Below the pieces are notes generated by a model, which ran no database searches, was not told the origin of the DNA, and saw nothing but the letters and a program-made list of their open reading frames with translations. From assembly GCF_009296025.1 (NCBI RefSeq), contig NZ_CP045178.1, positions 1,674,001 through 1,738,000 of the forward strand: a DNA stretch of 64,000 nucleotides. Reading direction: 5' to 3'. The position numbers and the translations under genes are program-made. The DNA comes from Streptomyces tsukubensis. Its GTDB lineage: Bacteria > Actinomycetota > Actinomycetes > Streptomycetales > Streptomycetaceae. Positions 27,456 through 36,966 of this stretch are shown piece after piece. Every line of letters starts with the position of its first letter. The stretch's first letter is position 1.

Positions 27456-28208
27456 ATGGTCCTTGAACTCACCACCCCTCACCACCGCCGCGTCGGGCGC
27501 ACCTTGACGGTTCTCTCGCTCACGACGCTCACCCTGGCGGGAGCAGCCGTGGCCGGCCCGTCAGCACCCGCCGCCGACCTGCCCAGAGGACACGACGTCT
27601 CCTCGCACCAGAAGAACGTCGACTGGCCGAGAATCGCCGACAAGGGCGCCAGCTTCGTCTACGTGAAGGCGACCGAGTCGCACACGTATCGCAATCCGTA
27701 CTTCGACCGCCAGTACGACGGGGCCCGCTCGGCCGATCTCGTGCGGGGCGCGTACCACTTCGCCCTGCCCGACAAATCGTCGGGAAAGAAACAGGCGGGC
27801 TTCTTCGCCAGGAACGGCGGGGACGGCGGGCCCGACGGCTGGACCCTGCCTCCCGCACTCGACCTGGAGAACAACCCGTACAACGCGAAGAAGCGCTGCT
27901 ACGGGATGGGGGCCGACTCGATGCGCCGGTGGATCACGTCGTTCAGCGACGAGACCCTGCGGCTCACCGGGCGGCGGCCGGTGATCTACACGACGGCCAA
28001 GTGGTGGAACGACTGCACGAACCACAGCAAGGCCTTCGCACGCGACCACGCGCTGTGGCTGGCCAACTGGTCACGCTCCCCGGGCAAGCTCCCCGCCGGG
28101 TGGACGTACTGGACGTTCTGGCAACACGCCGAGAGCGGAAAGCTGCCGGGCGACCAGAACGTCTTCAACGGTTCGACCGATCAGCTCCACCGCTTCGCGG
28201 GAGGCTGA
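27456..28208 (+). CDS. Secreted GH25 lysozyme (muramidase)
   Basis: A 250-residue protein. A signal peptide (about 1-40, TLTVLSLTTLTLAGAAVAGP then APAA before DLPRG) is followed by a GH25 domain: GHDVSSHQKNVDW with the N-terminal Asp, FVYVKATESHTYRNPYF, PALDLENN carrying the Asp-x-Glu pair, and a C-terminal YWTFWQHAESGKLPG. GH25 enzymes cleave N-acetylmuramic acid linkages in peptidoglycan. The start ATG 27456 follows GGGGGT; an ATG at 27378 would add 26 residues unlike a signal peptide. The upstream region is AT-rich. A hairpin follows. Confidence 0.93.
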   Translation: MVLELTTPHHRRVGRTLTVLSLTTLTLAGAAVAGPSAPAADLPRGHDVSSHQKNVDWPRIADKGASFVYVKATESHTYRNPYFDRQYDGARSADLVRGAYHFALPDKSSGKKQAGFFARNGGDGGPDGWTLPPALDLENNPYNAKKRCYGMGADSMRRWITSFSDETLRLTGRRPVIYTTAKWWNDCTNHSKAFARDHALWLANWSRSPGKLPAGWTYWTFWQHAESGKLPGDQNVFNGSTDQLHRFAGG

Positions 28209-28226
28209 GGGGCCGCCCGAGCCCCG

Positions 28227-28278
28227 CGCCGAGGGCGGAACGGAATCCCCCGCGCGTGTGATTCCGGTCGCCTCGGCG
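28227..28278 (+). terminator. Hairpin terminator after the GH25 gene
   Basis: Outer arms 28227-28234 and 28271-28278 and inner arms 28242-28247 and 28260-28265 pair perfectly, giving an interrupted stem 19 bp past the stop codon. Confidence 0.65.
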
Positions 28279-28337
28279 TGGGCCCCGGGCGGGCGGGCGC
28301 GGGGCCTCCGCTTCGGGTCACCACAACGCCCGACCAA

Positions 28338-28378
28338 GTTCATCTTCCGTTCACTCGGGTTGCTTACGTTCACTGTGA
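28338..28378 (+). promoter_or_regulatory. PHO box (PhoP-binding direct repeats) upstream of the phosphate permease
   Basis: Two adjacent 11-bp units, GTTCATCTTCC (28338-28348) and GTTCACTCGGG (28349-28359), with a third GTTCACTGTGA at 28368-28378. Tandem 11-mers starting GTTCAC are the known Streptomyces PhoP operator form. They lie 29-69 bp before the permease ATG, so PhoR-PhoP control is likely. Confidence 0.8.
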
Positions 28379-28406
28379 CATTGACGTCCAACAGAAGCCT
28401 GGGTAA

Positions 28407-29744
28407 ATGGAACACATCACGCTTCTCCTCGGAGTCGTGATCGCGACCGCTCTCGTGTTCGATTTCACGAACGGTTTCCACGACACAGCCAACGCGATGG
28501 CCACCACCATTTCGACGGGTGCTCTCAAACCCAAGACAGCGGTGGCCATGTCCGCCGTGCTGAACCTCGTCGGAGCGTTCCTGTCCGTGGAGGTCGCCAA
28601 AACGATCTCCGGCGGGATCGTGAACGAGGAAGGGCTGCGCACCGAAGTCATCTTCGCGGCGCTTGTCGGCGCCATCCTCTGGAATCTCCTCACCTGGCTG
28701 CTGGGGCTCCCCTCCAGCTCCTCCCACGCACTCTTCGGCGGCCTCATCGGGGCCGCCGTCATGTCTGCGGGCTTCGGTTCCGTCAATGGCGGTGTCGTCG
28801 TCACGAAGGTGCTGCTGCCGGCGCTCGCCGCACCGTTCGTCGCGGGCATCGCCGCGTGGCTCGCCACCCGGCTGACCTACCGGATCAACCGCTCCACCGA
28901 CGAGAAGGCCACCGCCAAGGGGTACCGGGCGGGACAGATCGCCTCCGCCGGGCTCGTCTCCCTGGCGCACGGCACCAACGACGCGCAGAAGACCATGGGC
29001 ATCATCACCCTGGCCCTTGTCACGGGGAACGTCCTCGCGCCCGGCTCCAATCCGCCCCTCTGGGTCATCTTCTCCGCGGGCACGGCCATCGCGCTCGGCA
29101 CCTACCTCGGCGGCTGGCGCATCATCCGCACCATGGGCAAGGGACTCACCGAGCTCGCGCCGCCGCAGGGCTTCGCCGCCCAGACGAGCGCGGCCACGGT
29201 CATCCTGGCCTCCTCCCACCTGGGTTTCTCCCTCTCCACCACGCAGGCGTGTTCCGGCTCGGTGATGGGCGCGGGGCTCGGCCGCAAGGGTGGAGTCGTC
29301 CGCTGGTCGACCGCGACCCGGATGTTCATCGCCTGGGGGCTCACCCTGCCCGCCGCCGGACTCGTCGGAGCGGGCGCCGAGTTCCTCACCAAGCAGGGCG
29401 CCTGGGGTGTCACGCTCACCGCGGTGCTGCTGGTCGGTGCCTCCGGCTGGATCTACCTGCTCTCGCGGCGCAAGCCGATCGACCACAGCAACGTCAACGA
29501 CCACAGCAGCGCCCATGACCGCGGCGACACCGACTCCCGCGGCCTCCCCGCCGACGGCCCACTGCCGGGCGCCGGAGTCCAGGAGCCCGTGGGTGTCGTG
29601 ACCGCCGCCGTCGCAGCGGTCGCCCCGCCCCCCGTCACGGTCCCCACAGGCGGTGGCTCGACCGTCCCCGCCCGTACGACGGCTCCGCTGGTCGGCGCCG
29701 CCTCCGACACCGCGCCGGAACCGGCCGGCTCAGGCGCGGTCTGA
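28407..29744 (+). CDS. pit: Inorganic phosphate transporter, PiT family
   Basis: A 445-residue permease with about ten helices and both PiT signatures: FDFTNGFHDTANAMATTIS at the N-terminus and SLAHGTNDAQKTMGIITLAL mid-protein. It imports phosphate as a metal-phosphate complex with protons. The C-terminal 90 residues are a Pro/Ala/Thr-rich cytoplasmic tail beginning KPIDHSNVNDHSSAHD. The upstream PHO box predicts phosphate control. It is followed by a small membrane protein and the cobalamin cluster, the arrangement I recall for pitH1 of S. coelicolor. Confidence 0.95.
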   Translation: MEHITLLLGVVIATALVFDFTNGFHDTANAMATTISTGALKPKTAVAMSAVLNLVGAFLSVEVAKTISGGIVNEEGLRTEVIFAALVGAILWNLLTWLLGLPSSSSHALFGGLIGAAVMSAGFGSVNGGVVVTKVLLPALAAPFVAGIAAWLATRLTYRINRSTDEKATAKGYRAGQIASAGLVSLAHGTNDAQKTMGIITLALVTGNVLAPGSNPPLWVIFSAGTAIALGTYLGGWRIIRTMGKGLTELAPPQGFAAQTSAATVILASSHLGFSLSTTQACSGSVMGAGLGRKGGVVRWSTATRMFIAWGLTLPAAGLVGAGAEFLTKQGAWGVTLTAVLLVGASGWIYLLSRRKPIDHSNVNDHSSAHDRGDTDSRGLPADGPLPGAGVQEPVGVVTAAVAAVAPPPVTVPTGGGSTVPARTTAPLVGAASDTAPEPAGSGAV

Positions 29745-29853
29745 ACCGCGAGGAACCCACTTCCATGAGCCGCATGTCTTCCGTGAGCCGCGCTCGCCGC
29801 GCCGGCCGTCCCGCCACCTGTCCCGTGAGCCGTATCAGCAAGGACACCGCCGT

Positions 29854-30129
29854 ATGAACATCGACTGGGCAGCACTCGGCTCCGTATTCGGGGTCAGTCT
29901 CGTGGTCACCGTGGGGCTCGTGGGTCTCTTCACCCTCGGGATAGTCGGCCTCTCCAAGGTCTCCTCCACCTCCTCAAGGTCCGCGGGGACCTCCGCCCCC
30001 GCGGCCTCCTCGCCGGCCCCCGCCGCCTCCCCTGGCGGCTCGGCCGCGCTCGCCAGGACCGGCGCCTACCTCTGCTTCGGTCTCTGTGCCGCGGCCGTCG
30101 CGTACGGCATCCACCTGATCGTGGCCTGA
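29854..30129 (+). CDS. Small membrane protein downstream of the phosphate permease
   Basis: A 91-residue protein: MNIDWAALGSVFGVSLVVTV opens the first helix, a Ser/Ala/Pro-rich linker (about 40-65) follows, and the second helix is YLCFGLCAAAVAYGIHLIV. The ribosome site is AAGGA ten bases before ATG 29854. It is probably co-transcribed with the permease. Function unknown. Confidence 0.75.
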   Translation: MNIDWAALGSVFGVSLVVTVGLVGLFTLGIVGLSKVSSTSSRSAGTSAPAASSPAPAASPGGSAALARTGAYLCFGLCAAAVAYGIHLIVA

Positions 30130-30142
30130 GTGGCCAGAGGGG

Positions 30143-30214
30143 TCCGAGTTGCCCGGGTTTCCCGGGTGGCCTGAGTGCTCCGAGCTGCCCGGGTTTCCCG
30201 AGTGGTCCGCTCCG
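30143..30214. repeat. 36-bp direct duplication containing cccgggtttccc hairpins
   Basis: Two copies, starting at 30143 and 30179, share tccgag(t/c)tgcccgggtttcccg and differ at a few sites. The first copy can form a CCCGGG-TTT-CCCGGG hairpin (30152-30166), which could end the permease transcript. Confidence 0.7.
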
Positions 30215-30359
30215 GCCGGACTCGACCGGAGCGGCCCCGAACACACCGGCCACGTCGGCGTTCACGAGAGCGCGGGCGTGGCCGCGGTGCGTACGGGGAG
30301 GGCCGGATCCCGCTGTGCGTCGCGGCACGCTCCCCCGTCGCAGGTCAACAGCAAGTTGA

Positions 30360-30570
30360 CGGTCTCCCTCCGGCATGGTGGACTGCCGGAGCCAACACGG
30401 CGGCAGGAGAGGAAGTCGGTGCGAATCCGGCGCGGTCCCGCCACTGTCACCGGGGAGTACCCCCCACACGGAAGTCACGGCCCCTGACCGGGCTGGAAGG
30501 CCGGGGGGTGCGGGGATCCGGGAGCCAGGAGACTCTCGCCGCCGGTCACGTCGAACCAGGGCGCGGACCC
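30360..30570 (+). promoter_or_regulatory. Cobalamin (adenosylcobalamin) riboswitch
   Basis: The conserved core is visible: gaagtcggtgcgaatccgg, then gcggtcccgccactgt, and further on gggagccaggagactc, the B12-box and 3' conserved blocks. A clean 8-bp hairpin (30368-30375 with 30384-30391) lies at the 5' side. It sits about 110 bp before cobD, at the head of the cobalamin cluster, where it should repress expression when cofactor is plentiful. Boundaries are approximate. Confidence 0.92.
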
Positions 30571-30677
30571 TGAGTGAGGACACATCGTCGCCATGCGCGG
30601 TCACCGGTCACCGAGCCCAGACATCCCTCCGCGCCCGGACGGGCCCCGCACCGACGGTCCCACGGACCGCTGACCCC

Positions 30678-31646
30678 ATGCGTGCCGATCGCGTATTCGC
30701 GTACGGCGCCACCGCCGGTCTCCTCGGCGACCTGCTCCTCGGCGATCCCCGGCGGGGCCATCCGGTCGCCGTGTTCGGCCGTGCGGCGAGCGCCGTCGAG
30801 CGGGTGCTGTGGCGTGACGACCGGGGCCGGGGCGCCCTGCACACCCTTGTGTGCGCCGGTGGCGCCGTCGCTCTCGCCGTGCTGGCGACCCGAACTGTCA
30901 ACGGCCGCCCGGTCGCAGGGACGGCGCTGACCGCTGTCGCCACGTGGAGTGTGGTCGGCGGTACGTCGCTCGGACGCGAGGCGCGGGCCGTGGGCGACGC
31001 CCTGTCACGTGGCGATCTCGACACGGCGAGGGAGTTGCTGCCGCGGCTCTGCGGACGCGACCCGTACGCGCTCGACGGCCCCGGGATCGCCCGCGCCGTC
31101 ACCGAGTCCGTCGCGGAGAACACGTCGGACGCCGTCGTCGGCGCACTCGTGTGGGGCGCGGTGGCCGGGGTGCCCGGACTCGTCGGGTTCAGGGCGGTCA
31201 ACACCCTGGACGCGATGGTCGGCCACAGGTCCCCCAGGCTGCTGCGGTACGGCTGGGCCTCCGCGCGCCTCGACGACGTGGCGGGGTGGCCGGGGGCCAG
31301 GCTCACCGCGCTGCTGGCCGCAGCGGCGGGGGTCGCACCCCGCGCGGCGCTGCGTGCCTGGCGGGCTGACGCGCACCGGCATCCGAGCCCCAACGCGGGC
31401 CCCGTGGAAGCCGCGTTCGCGGGCGCTCTGGGCGTACGGCTCGGCGGGACCCTCTCCTACGGGGGGCGGGTCGAGCACCGTCCTGTGCTGAACGGCGCGG
31501 GGCGCCCTGTCTCCGCCGACGACATCGAGCGTGCCGTGCGGCTCTCGCGCAGGGTCGGCGCGCTCGCGCTGCTGACGGCCGCCGCGGGTCGCTGGGCCCA
31601 CGAGGCGATACGGGCGCGCCGCGCCCCAGTGAGGAGATGGTCATGA
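30678..31646 (+). CDS. cobD: Adenosylcobinamide-phosphate synthase CobD/CbiB
   Basis: A 322-residue integral membrane protein that attaches aminopropanol (or its phosphate) to cobyric acid. Motifs: LLGDLLLGDPRRGHPVAVFG near the N-terminus, AVTESVAENTSDAVVGALVW in the middle and RAWRADAHRHPSPNAGPVEA near the C-terminus, all diagnostic. Start ATG 30678. It is the first gene after the riboswitch, and its stop overlaps the cobQ start by 4 bp. Confidence 0.95.
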   Translation: MRADRVFAYGATAGLLGDLLLGDPRRGHPVAVFGRAASAVERVLWRDDRGRGALHTLVCAGGAVALAVLATRTVNGRPVAGTALTAVATWSVVGGTSLGREARAVGDALSRGDLDTARELLPRLCGRDPYALDGPGIARAVTESVAENTSDAVVGALVWGAVAGVPGLVGFRAVNTLDAMVGHRSPRLLRYGWASARLDDVAGWPGARLTALLAAAAGVAPRAALRAWRADAHRHPSPNAGPVEAAFAGALGVRLGGTLSYGGRVEHRPVLNGAGRPVSADDIERAVRLSRRVGALALLTAAAGRWAHEAIRARRAPVRRWS

Positions 31647-33220
31647 ACCGTCAGTCGGGGCTCGGCGGTGGTCTGCTCGTGGCGGGTACGACGTCCGACG
31701 CGGGCAAGAGCGTGGTCACGGCGGGGATCTGCCGTTGGCTGGTGCGCCAGGGGGTGAAGGTGGCGCCCTTCAAGGGGCAGAACATGTCACTCAACTCCTT
31801 CGTCACCCGTGCGGGCGCGGAGATCGGCAGGGCGCAGGCGATGCAGGCCCAGGCGGCCCGCGTGGAGCCGACGGCCCTGATGAACCCGGTCCTGCTCAAG
31901 CCGGGCAGCGACCGCTCCAGCCAGGTCGTCCTGATGGGAAAACCGGTCGGCGAACTCAGCGCCCGCGGCTACCACGGCGGCCGTCAGGAGGCGCTGCTGG
32001 GGCCTGTCGTGGACTGTCTCCAGGAGTTGCGGAGCTCGTACGACGCGGTGATCTGTGAGGGGGCGGGCTCGCCCGCCGAGATCAACCTGCGGCGTACCGA
32101 CATCGTGAACATGGGGGTCGCGCGCGCGGCCGGGCTGCCCGTGCTCGTCGTCGGGGACATCGACAGGGGTGGGGTCTTCGCCTCGTTCTTCGGTACGACG
32201 GCGCTGCTCGGCGCGGAGGACCAGGCGCTGGTCGCCGGTTATCTGGTCAACAAGTTCCGGGGCGATGTGTCGCTGCTCGAACCGGGGCTTCGGATGCTTG
32301 AGGAGCTGACGGGCGGCCGGCGTACCTACGGTGTGCTGCCCTTCAGGCACGGGCTCGGCATCGACGAGGAGGACGGGCTGCGGGTGTCGCTGCGTGGCTC
32401 GGTCCGCGAGTCCGTCGTCGCGCCGCCGCACGGTGAGGACATCCTGCGGGTCGCGGTCTGCGCGGTGCCGCTCATGTCGAACTTCACCGACGTGGACGCG
32501 CTCGCCGCCGAGCCCGGAGTCGTGGTGCGGTTCGTGGACCGGCCCGAGGAACTGGCCGACGCCGACCTCGTCGTGGTGCCCGGCACCCGTGGCACCGTCC
32601 GCGCCCTCGCGTGGCTGCGCGAGCGTGGGCTCGCCGACGCGCTGGTCCGCAGGGCCGCCGAGGGCCGGCCCGTCCTCGGGATCTGCGGGGGGTTCCAGAT
32701 CCTCGGCGAACACATCGAGGACGACGTCGAGTCGCGGGCCGGGTCGGTGGCCGGGCTCGGACTGCTGCCCCTGCGTGTGCGGTTCGCGCGGGAGAAGACC
32801 CTCGCGAGGCCGGTGGGCGAGGCCCTGGGTGAGCGCGTCGAGGGGTACGAGATCCATCACGGCGTCGCGGACGTGCGGGGCGGGGAGCCGTTCCTCGACG
32901 GGTGCAGGTCCGGCTCGGTCTGGGGCACGCACTGGCACGGTTCGCTGGAGAGCGACGGTTTCCGCAGGGCGTTCCTGCGGGAGGTCGCCGCCGCGGCGGG
33001 CCGCCGCTTCGAGCCCGCGCCCGACACCTCGTTCGGTGTCCTGCGTGAGGAACAGCTCGACCTGCTCGGGGATCTCGTCGAGGAGCACGCCGACACCGAG
33101 GGGCTGCTGCGGCTGATCGAGCAAGGGCCGCCGCCGGGACTGCCGTTCGTGCCGCCCGGCGCCCCCGGAGAACCGGCCGCCGCTGTGCGTGTGACGCGCG
33201 AGGAGACGGGGAGACAGTGA
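31643..33220 (+). CDS. cobQ: Cobyric acid synthase CobQ/CbiP
   Basis: A 525-residue glutamine amidotransferase that amidates four side chains of adenosylcobyrinate diamide. The N-terminal ATPase has GTTSDAGKS (residues 15-23) and APFKGQNMSLNSFV. The class I-type amidotransferase domain carries ILGICGGFQILGE (Cys348) and GTHWHGSLES (His430). I use ATG 31643 rather than 31637 because GAGGAG is then six bases upstream and it forms the usual ATGA overlap with cobD. Confidence 0.96.
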   Translation: MNRQSGLGGGLLVAGTTSDAGKSVVTAGICRWLVRQGVKVAPFKGQNMSLNSFVTRAGAEIGRAQAMQAQAARVEPTALMNPVLLKPGSDRSSQVVLMGKPVGELSARGYHGGRQEALLGPVVDCLQELRSSYDAVICEGAGSPAEINLRRTDIVNMGVARAAGLPVLVVGDIDRGGVFASFFGTTALLGAEDQALVAGYLVNKFRGDVSLLEPGLRMLEELTGGRRTYGVLPFRHGLGIDEEDGLRVSLRGSVRESVVAPPHGEDILRVAVCAVPLMSNFTDVDALAAEPGVVVRFVDRPEELADADLVVVPGTRGTVRALAWLRERGLADALVRRAAEGRPVLGICGGFQILGEHIEDDVESRAGSVAGLGLLPLRVRFAREKTLARPVGEALGERVEGYEIHHGVADVRGGEPFLDGCRSGSVWGTHWHGSLESDGFRRAFLREVAAAAGRRFEPAPDTSFGVLREEQLDLLGDLVEEHADTEGLLRLIEQGPPPGLPFVPPGAPGEPAAAVRVTREETGRQ

Positions 33221-36200
33221 CCGAAGAGGCCACCACCAGCACCAGAAGCGCCACCAGCACCACCACTCGCACCCGTACCGACTACGAATCCGGTGACACC
33301 GTGACCACTGTGCTGTTGCTGTCCACCGCCGACACGGACCTGCTGGCGGCCCGTGCCTCCGGCGCGCCCTACCGTATCGGCAATCCGTCACGGGTCGACG
33401 CGGCGGACGATCTGCCCGCTCTGCTCGACGGCGCGGACATCGCCGTCGTGCGGCTGCTCGGCGGGAAGCGGGCCTGGGAGGACGGGCTCGCCGCGCTCAA
33501 GGCGTCCGGGGTGCCGACCGTGCTGCTCGGCGGCGAGGCCGTGCCCGACGCCGAGTTGATGGCGGAGTCGTCCGTTCCCGCCGGTGTCGTCGCTGAGGCG
33601 CTGCGCTATCTCGTGGAGGGCGGCTCGGACAACCTGGTGCAGCTCGCCCGCTTCCTCTCCGACACGGTGCTGCTGACCGGAGAGGGGTTCGACGAGCCGC
33701 GGGCCATGCCCGGTTACGGCCCGCACGGTGACCGCCCGCTGGTCGAGGGCCGTCCCACCGTCGGTGTCCTCTTCTACCGGGCCCACGAACTCTCCGGCAA
33801 CACCGGCTTCGTCGACACCCTGTGCGAAGCGGTCGAGGCGCGCGGCGCCAACGCCCTTCCCGTGTACTGCGGTTCGCTGCGCGGCGCCGACCCGGAGCTG
33901 TACGAGCTGCTCGGCCGCGCCGACGCGCTGGTCGCCACGGTCCTCGCCGCGGGCGGCGCGCACGCCTCCGACGCCAGCGCGGGCGGCGACGAGGAGGCGT
34001 GGGACATCGGCGAACTCGCCGAACTGGACATCCCCGTCCTCCAGGGGCTCTGCCTGACCTCCTCGCGCGCGGCCTGGGAGGCGTCCGACGCGGCGCTGAG
34101 CCCGATGGACGCGGCGATGCAGGTGGCGATACCCGAGTTCGACGGGAGGATCATCACCGTCCCGTTCTCCTTCAAGGAGGAGGGCCCCGACGGGGTGCCC
34201 GTCTATGTCGCCGACCCCGAGCGGGCCGCCCGCGTCGCGGGGATCGCCACGCGGCACGCCGTGCTGAAGCACAGGACGAACGCGGAGAAGCGGCTCGCCG
34301 TGGTCTTCACCGCCTACCCGACGAAGCACTCCCGCGTCGGTAACGCCGTCGGGCTCGACACCCCCGCCTCCGCGGTACGGGTCCTCGACGCGCTGCGGGA
34401 CGCCGGGTACCGCGTCGACGGCCACCCCGACAACGGCGACGAGCTGATCCACCGGCTGATCAACGCGGGCGGCCACGACGTGGAGTGGCTGACGGAGGAG
34501 CAGCTCGCGGCGGCCCCCGCGCGGGTGCCGCTCGCCGACTACCGGGCCTGGTTCGACACCCTGGACCCCGGGCTGCGCGAGGGGATGCTGGAGGCGTGGG
34601 GCGAGCCGCCCGGCGGGCTGTACGTCGACGGTGACGACATCGTTCTCGCCTCGCTCCAGTTCGGCGAGGTCGTCGTGATGATCCAGCCGCCGCGCGGCTT
34701 CGGCGAGAACCCGATCGCGATCTACCACGACCCGGACATGCCCCCCTCGCACCATTACATGGCGGCCTACCGCTGGCTGGACAGGACGTTCGGCGCCGAC
34801 GCCGTCATCCACATGGGCAAACACGGCACGATGGAGTGGCTGCCGGGCAAGGGGCTCGGCCTCGGCGCGGGCTGCGCGCCCGACGCCGTACTGGGTGAAC
34901 TCCCGCTCATCTACCCGTTCATCGTCAACGACCCGGGCGAGGGCACGCAGGCCAAGCGGCGCGGCCACGCCACGGTCGTCGACCATCTGGTGCCGCCGAT
35001 GGCCCGCGCCGACACCTACGGCGACCTCGCCAAGCTGGAGCAGCTCCTCGACGAGTACGCCCTCGTCTCCGACCTGGACCCGACGAAGGCGCCGACCGTC
35101 CGCGCCCAGATCTGGACCCTCGTCAAGGCGGCCGAGCTCCACCACGACCTGCACGTGGACGAGCAGCCCGACGAGGACGACTTCGACTCGTTCGTGATGC
35201 ACGTCGACGGCTACCTGTGCGAGATCAAGGACGTCCAGATCCGTGACGGTCTGCACATCCTCGGGGGCGGCCCCGAGGGTGAGGCCCGCGTCAATCTCGT
35301 GCTGGCCGTACTGCGCGCCTCGCAGGTGTGGGGCGGGCAGGCAGACCCGCTGCCCGGTCTGCGCGCCTCGCTCGCCGAGCACTTCGGGCTGAGCGAGAAG
35401 GAGATGCTGGCCGAGCCCGGCGCCGTCGTGAAGGTCCCCGAGGCACTGTCGTCGCTGGTGGCGGGCCCCGCGCGGACCGGCGCCGACGCGATCGACCTGC
35501 TTGAGCAGGTGTGCAGGCGCTTCGCCGAGGGCATGGAGGAGCGCGGCTGGGAACTCACCGCCGTACGCGGCCTGGTGCGCGAGGTGCTGGGCGAGGAGCT
35601 GCCCGACGCCGTCGCCGTGCTGGGCTTCGCCTGCGAGGAGGTCGTGCCGCGCCTGGCCCGTACGACCGACGAGATCGACCACATCCTGCGGGCGCTGCGC
35701 GGCGGTTTCGTGCCGGCCGGGCCTTCGGGGTCACCCACGCGCGGGCTGGTCAACGTCCTGCCGACGGGCAGGAACTTCTACTCCGTCGACCCGAAGGCGA
35801 TCCCTTCGCGGCTCTCCTGGGAGGTCGGGCAGTCGCTCGCGGACTCGCTGATCGCCCGCTATCTCACCGACACGGGCGCCTACCCGACCTCCGTCGGCCT
35901 CACCGTGTGGGGCACCTCGGCGATGCGTACCCAGGGCGACGACATCGCGGAGATCCTGGCGCTGCTGGGCTGCCGCCCGGTCTGGGACGACGCCTCGCGC
36001 AGGGTCACCGGCTTCGAGGTGGTGCCCGCCGCGGAGCTGGGGCGGCCGAGGATCGATGTGACGGTCCGTATCTCCGGGTTCTTCCGTGACGCGTTCCCGC
36101 ATGTGATCTCCCTGATCGACAACGCGGTCGGCGCGGTGGCCGAGCTGGACGAGCCCGCCGACGTCAACTACGTGCGGGCGCACGCCGACGAGGACACCGC

Positions 36201-36966
36201 CGTGCACGGCGACCGGCGGCGCGCGACCGCCCGTATCTTCGGCTCGAAGCCCGGCGCGTACGGCGCGGGGCTGCTGCCGCTGATCGACGCCCGCAACTGG
36301 CGCTCCGACGCGGACCTCGCCGAGGTGTACGCGGTGTGGGGCGGTTACGCCTACGGGCGCGGCCTCGACGGGCGCGCCGCGCGCGGCGACATGGAGACGG
36401 CCTTCCGGCGCATCCAGGTCGCGGCGAAGAACGTCGACACCCGCGAACACGACCTGGTCGACGCGGACGACTACTTCCAGTACCACGGCGGCATGGTCGC
36501 GATGGTCCGCCACCTCACGGGCGAGTCCCCCGAGGCGTACGTCGGTGACAGCGCCACCCCCGACCAGGTGAAGACCAGGACGCTCGGCGAGGAGACCCAC
36601 CGGGTCTTCAGGGCGCGGGTGGTCAATCCCCGCTGGATGGCGGCGATGCGGCGCCACGGGTACAAGGGCGCGTTCGAGATGGCCGCGACGGTGGACTACC
36701 TCTTCGGGTACGACGCGACCGCGGGCGTGGTCGACGACTGGATGTACGAGAAGTTGTCGTCCGAGTACGTCTTCGACGCCGAGAACCAGCAGTTCATGAA
36801 GAAGTCGAACCCCTGGGCGCTGCGCGGCATCACGGAGCGGCTGCTCGAAGCGGCGGAGCGCGGTCTGTGGGCGGAGCCCGAGCGGGAGACGCTCGACCGG
36901 CTCAAGGAAACGTATTTGCAGCTCGAAGGCGATCTCGAAGGCGATCTGGAAGGTGACGACGCATGA
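33217..36966 (+). CDS. cobN: Cobaltochelatase subunit CobN
   Basis: A 1249-residue protein, full length for CobN, the large porphyrin-binding subunit of the ATP-dependent cobaltochelatase. Typical motifs include VIHMGKHGTMEWLPGKGLGL, VVFTAYPTKHSRVGNAVG and ISGFFRDAFPHVISLIDNAV. The GTG at 33217 overlaps the cobQ stop, but its first 28 residues are Thr/Ser/Arg low complexity; the GTG at 33301 gives VTTVLLLSTADTDLL, closer to family N-termini. The C-terminus ends in a short LEGDLEGDLEGDD repeat. Partner ATPase subunits follow as one fused protein. Confidence 0.97.
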   Translation: MTEEATTSTRSATSTTTRTRTDYESGDTVTTVLLLSTADTDLLAARASGAPYRIGNPSRVDAADDLPALLDGADIAVVRLLGGKRAWEDGLAALKASGVPTVLLGGEAVPDAELMAESSVPAGVVAEALRYLVEGGSDNLVQLARFLSDTVLLTGEGFDEPRAMPGYGPHGDRPLVEGRPTVGVLFYRAHELSGNTGFVDTLCEAVEARGANALPVYCGSLRGADPELYELLGRADALVATVLAAGGAHASDASAGGDEEAWDIGELAELDIPVLQGLCLTSSRAAWEASDAALSPMDAAMQVAIPEFDGRIITVPFSFKEEGPDGVPVYVADPERAARVAGIATRHAVLKHRTNAEKRLAVVFTAYPTKHSRVGNAVGLDTPASAVRVLDALRDAGYRVDGHPDNGDELIHRLINAGGHDVEWLTEEQLAAAPARVPLADYRAWFDTLDPGLREGMLEAWGEPPGGLYVDGDDIVLASLQFGEVVVMIQPPRGFGENPIAIYHDPDMPPSHHYMAAYRWLDRTFGADAVIHMGKHGTMEWLPGKGLGLGAGCAPDAVLGELPLIYPFIVNDPGEGTQAKRRGHATVVDHLVPPMARADTYGDLAKLEQLLDEYALVSDLDPTKAPTVRAQIWTLVKAAELHHDLHVDEQPDEDDFDSFVMHVDGYLCEIKDVQIRDGLHILGGGPEGEARVNLVLAVLRASQVWGGQADPLPGLRASLAEHFGLSEKEMLAEPGAVVKVPEALSSLVAGPARTGADAIDLLEQVCRRFAEGMEERGWELTAVRGLVREVLGEELPDAVAVLGFACEEVVPRLARTTDEIDHILRALRGGFVPAGPSGSPTRGLVNVLPTGRNFYSVDPKAIPSRLSWEVGQSLADSLIARYLTDTGAYPTSVGLTVWGTSAMRTQGDDIAEILALLGCRPVWDDASRRVTGFEVVPAAELGRPRIDVTVRISGFFRDAFPHVISLIDNAVGAVAELDEPADVNYVRAHADEDTAVHGDRRRATARIFGSKPGAYGAGLLPLIDARNWRSDADLAEVYAVWGGYAYGRGLDGRAARGDMETAFRRIQVAAKNVDTREHDLVDADDYFQYHGGMVAMVRHLTGESPEAYVGDSATPDQVKTRTLGEETHRVFRARVVNPRWMAAMRRHGYKGAFEMAATVDYLFGYDATAGVVDDWMYEKLSSEYVFDAENQQFMKKSNPWALRGITERLLEAAERGLWAEPERETLDRLKETYLQLEGDLEGDLEGDDA

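Noticed and set aside
33388..35682. A 764-codon minus-strand frame within cobN
   Set aside because: Antisense to a full-length CobN with conserved motifs; no family features of its own.
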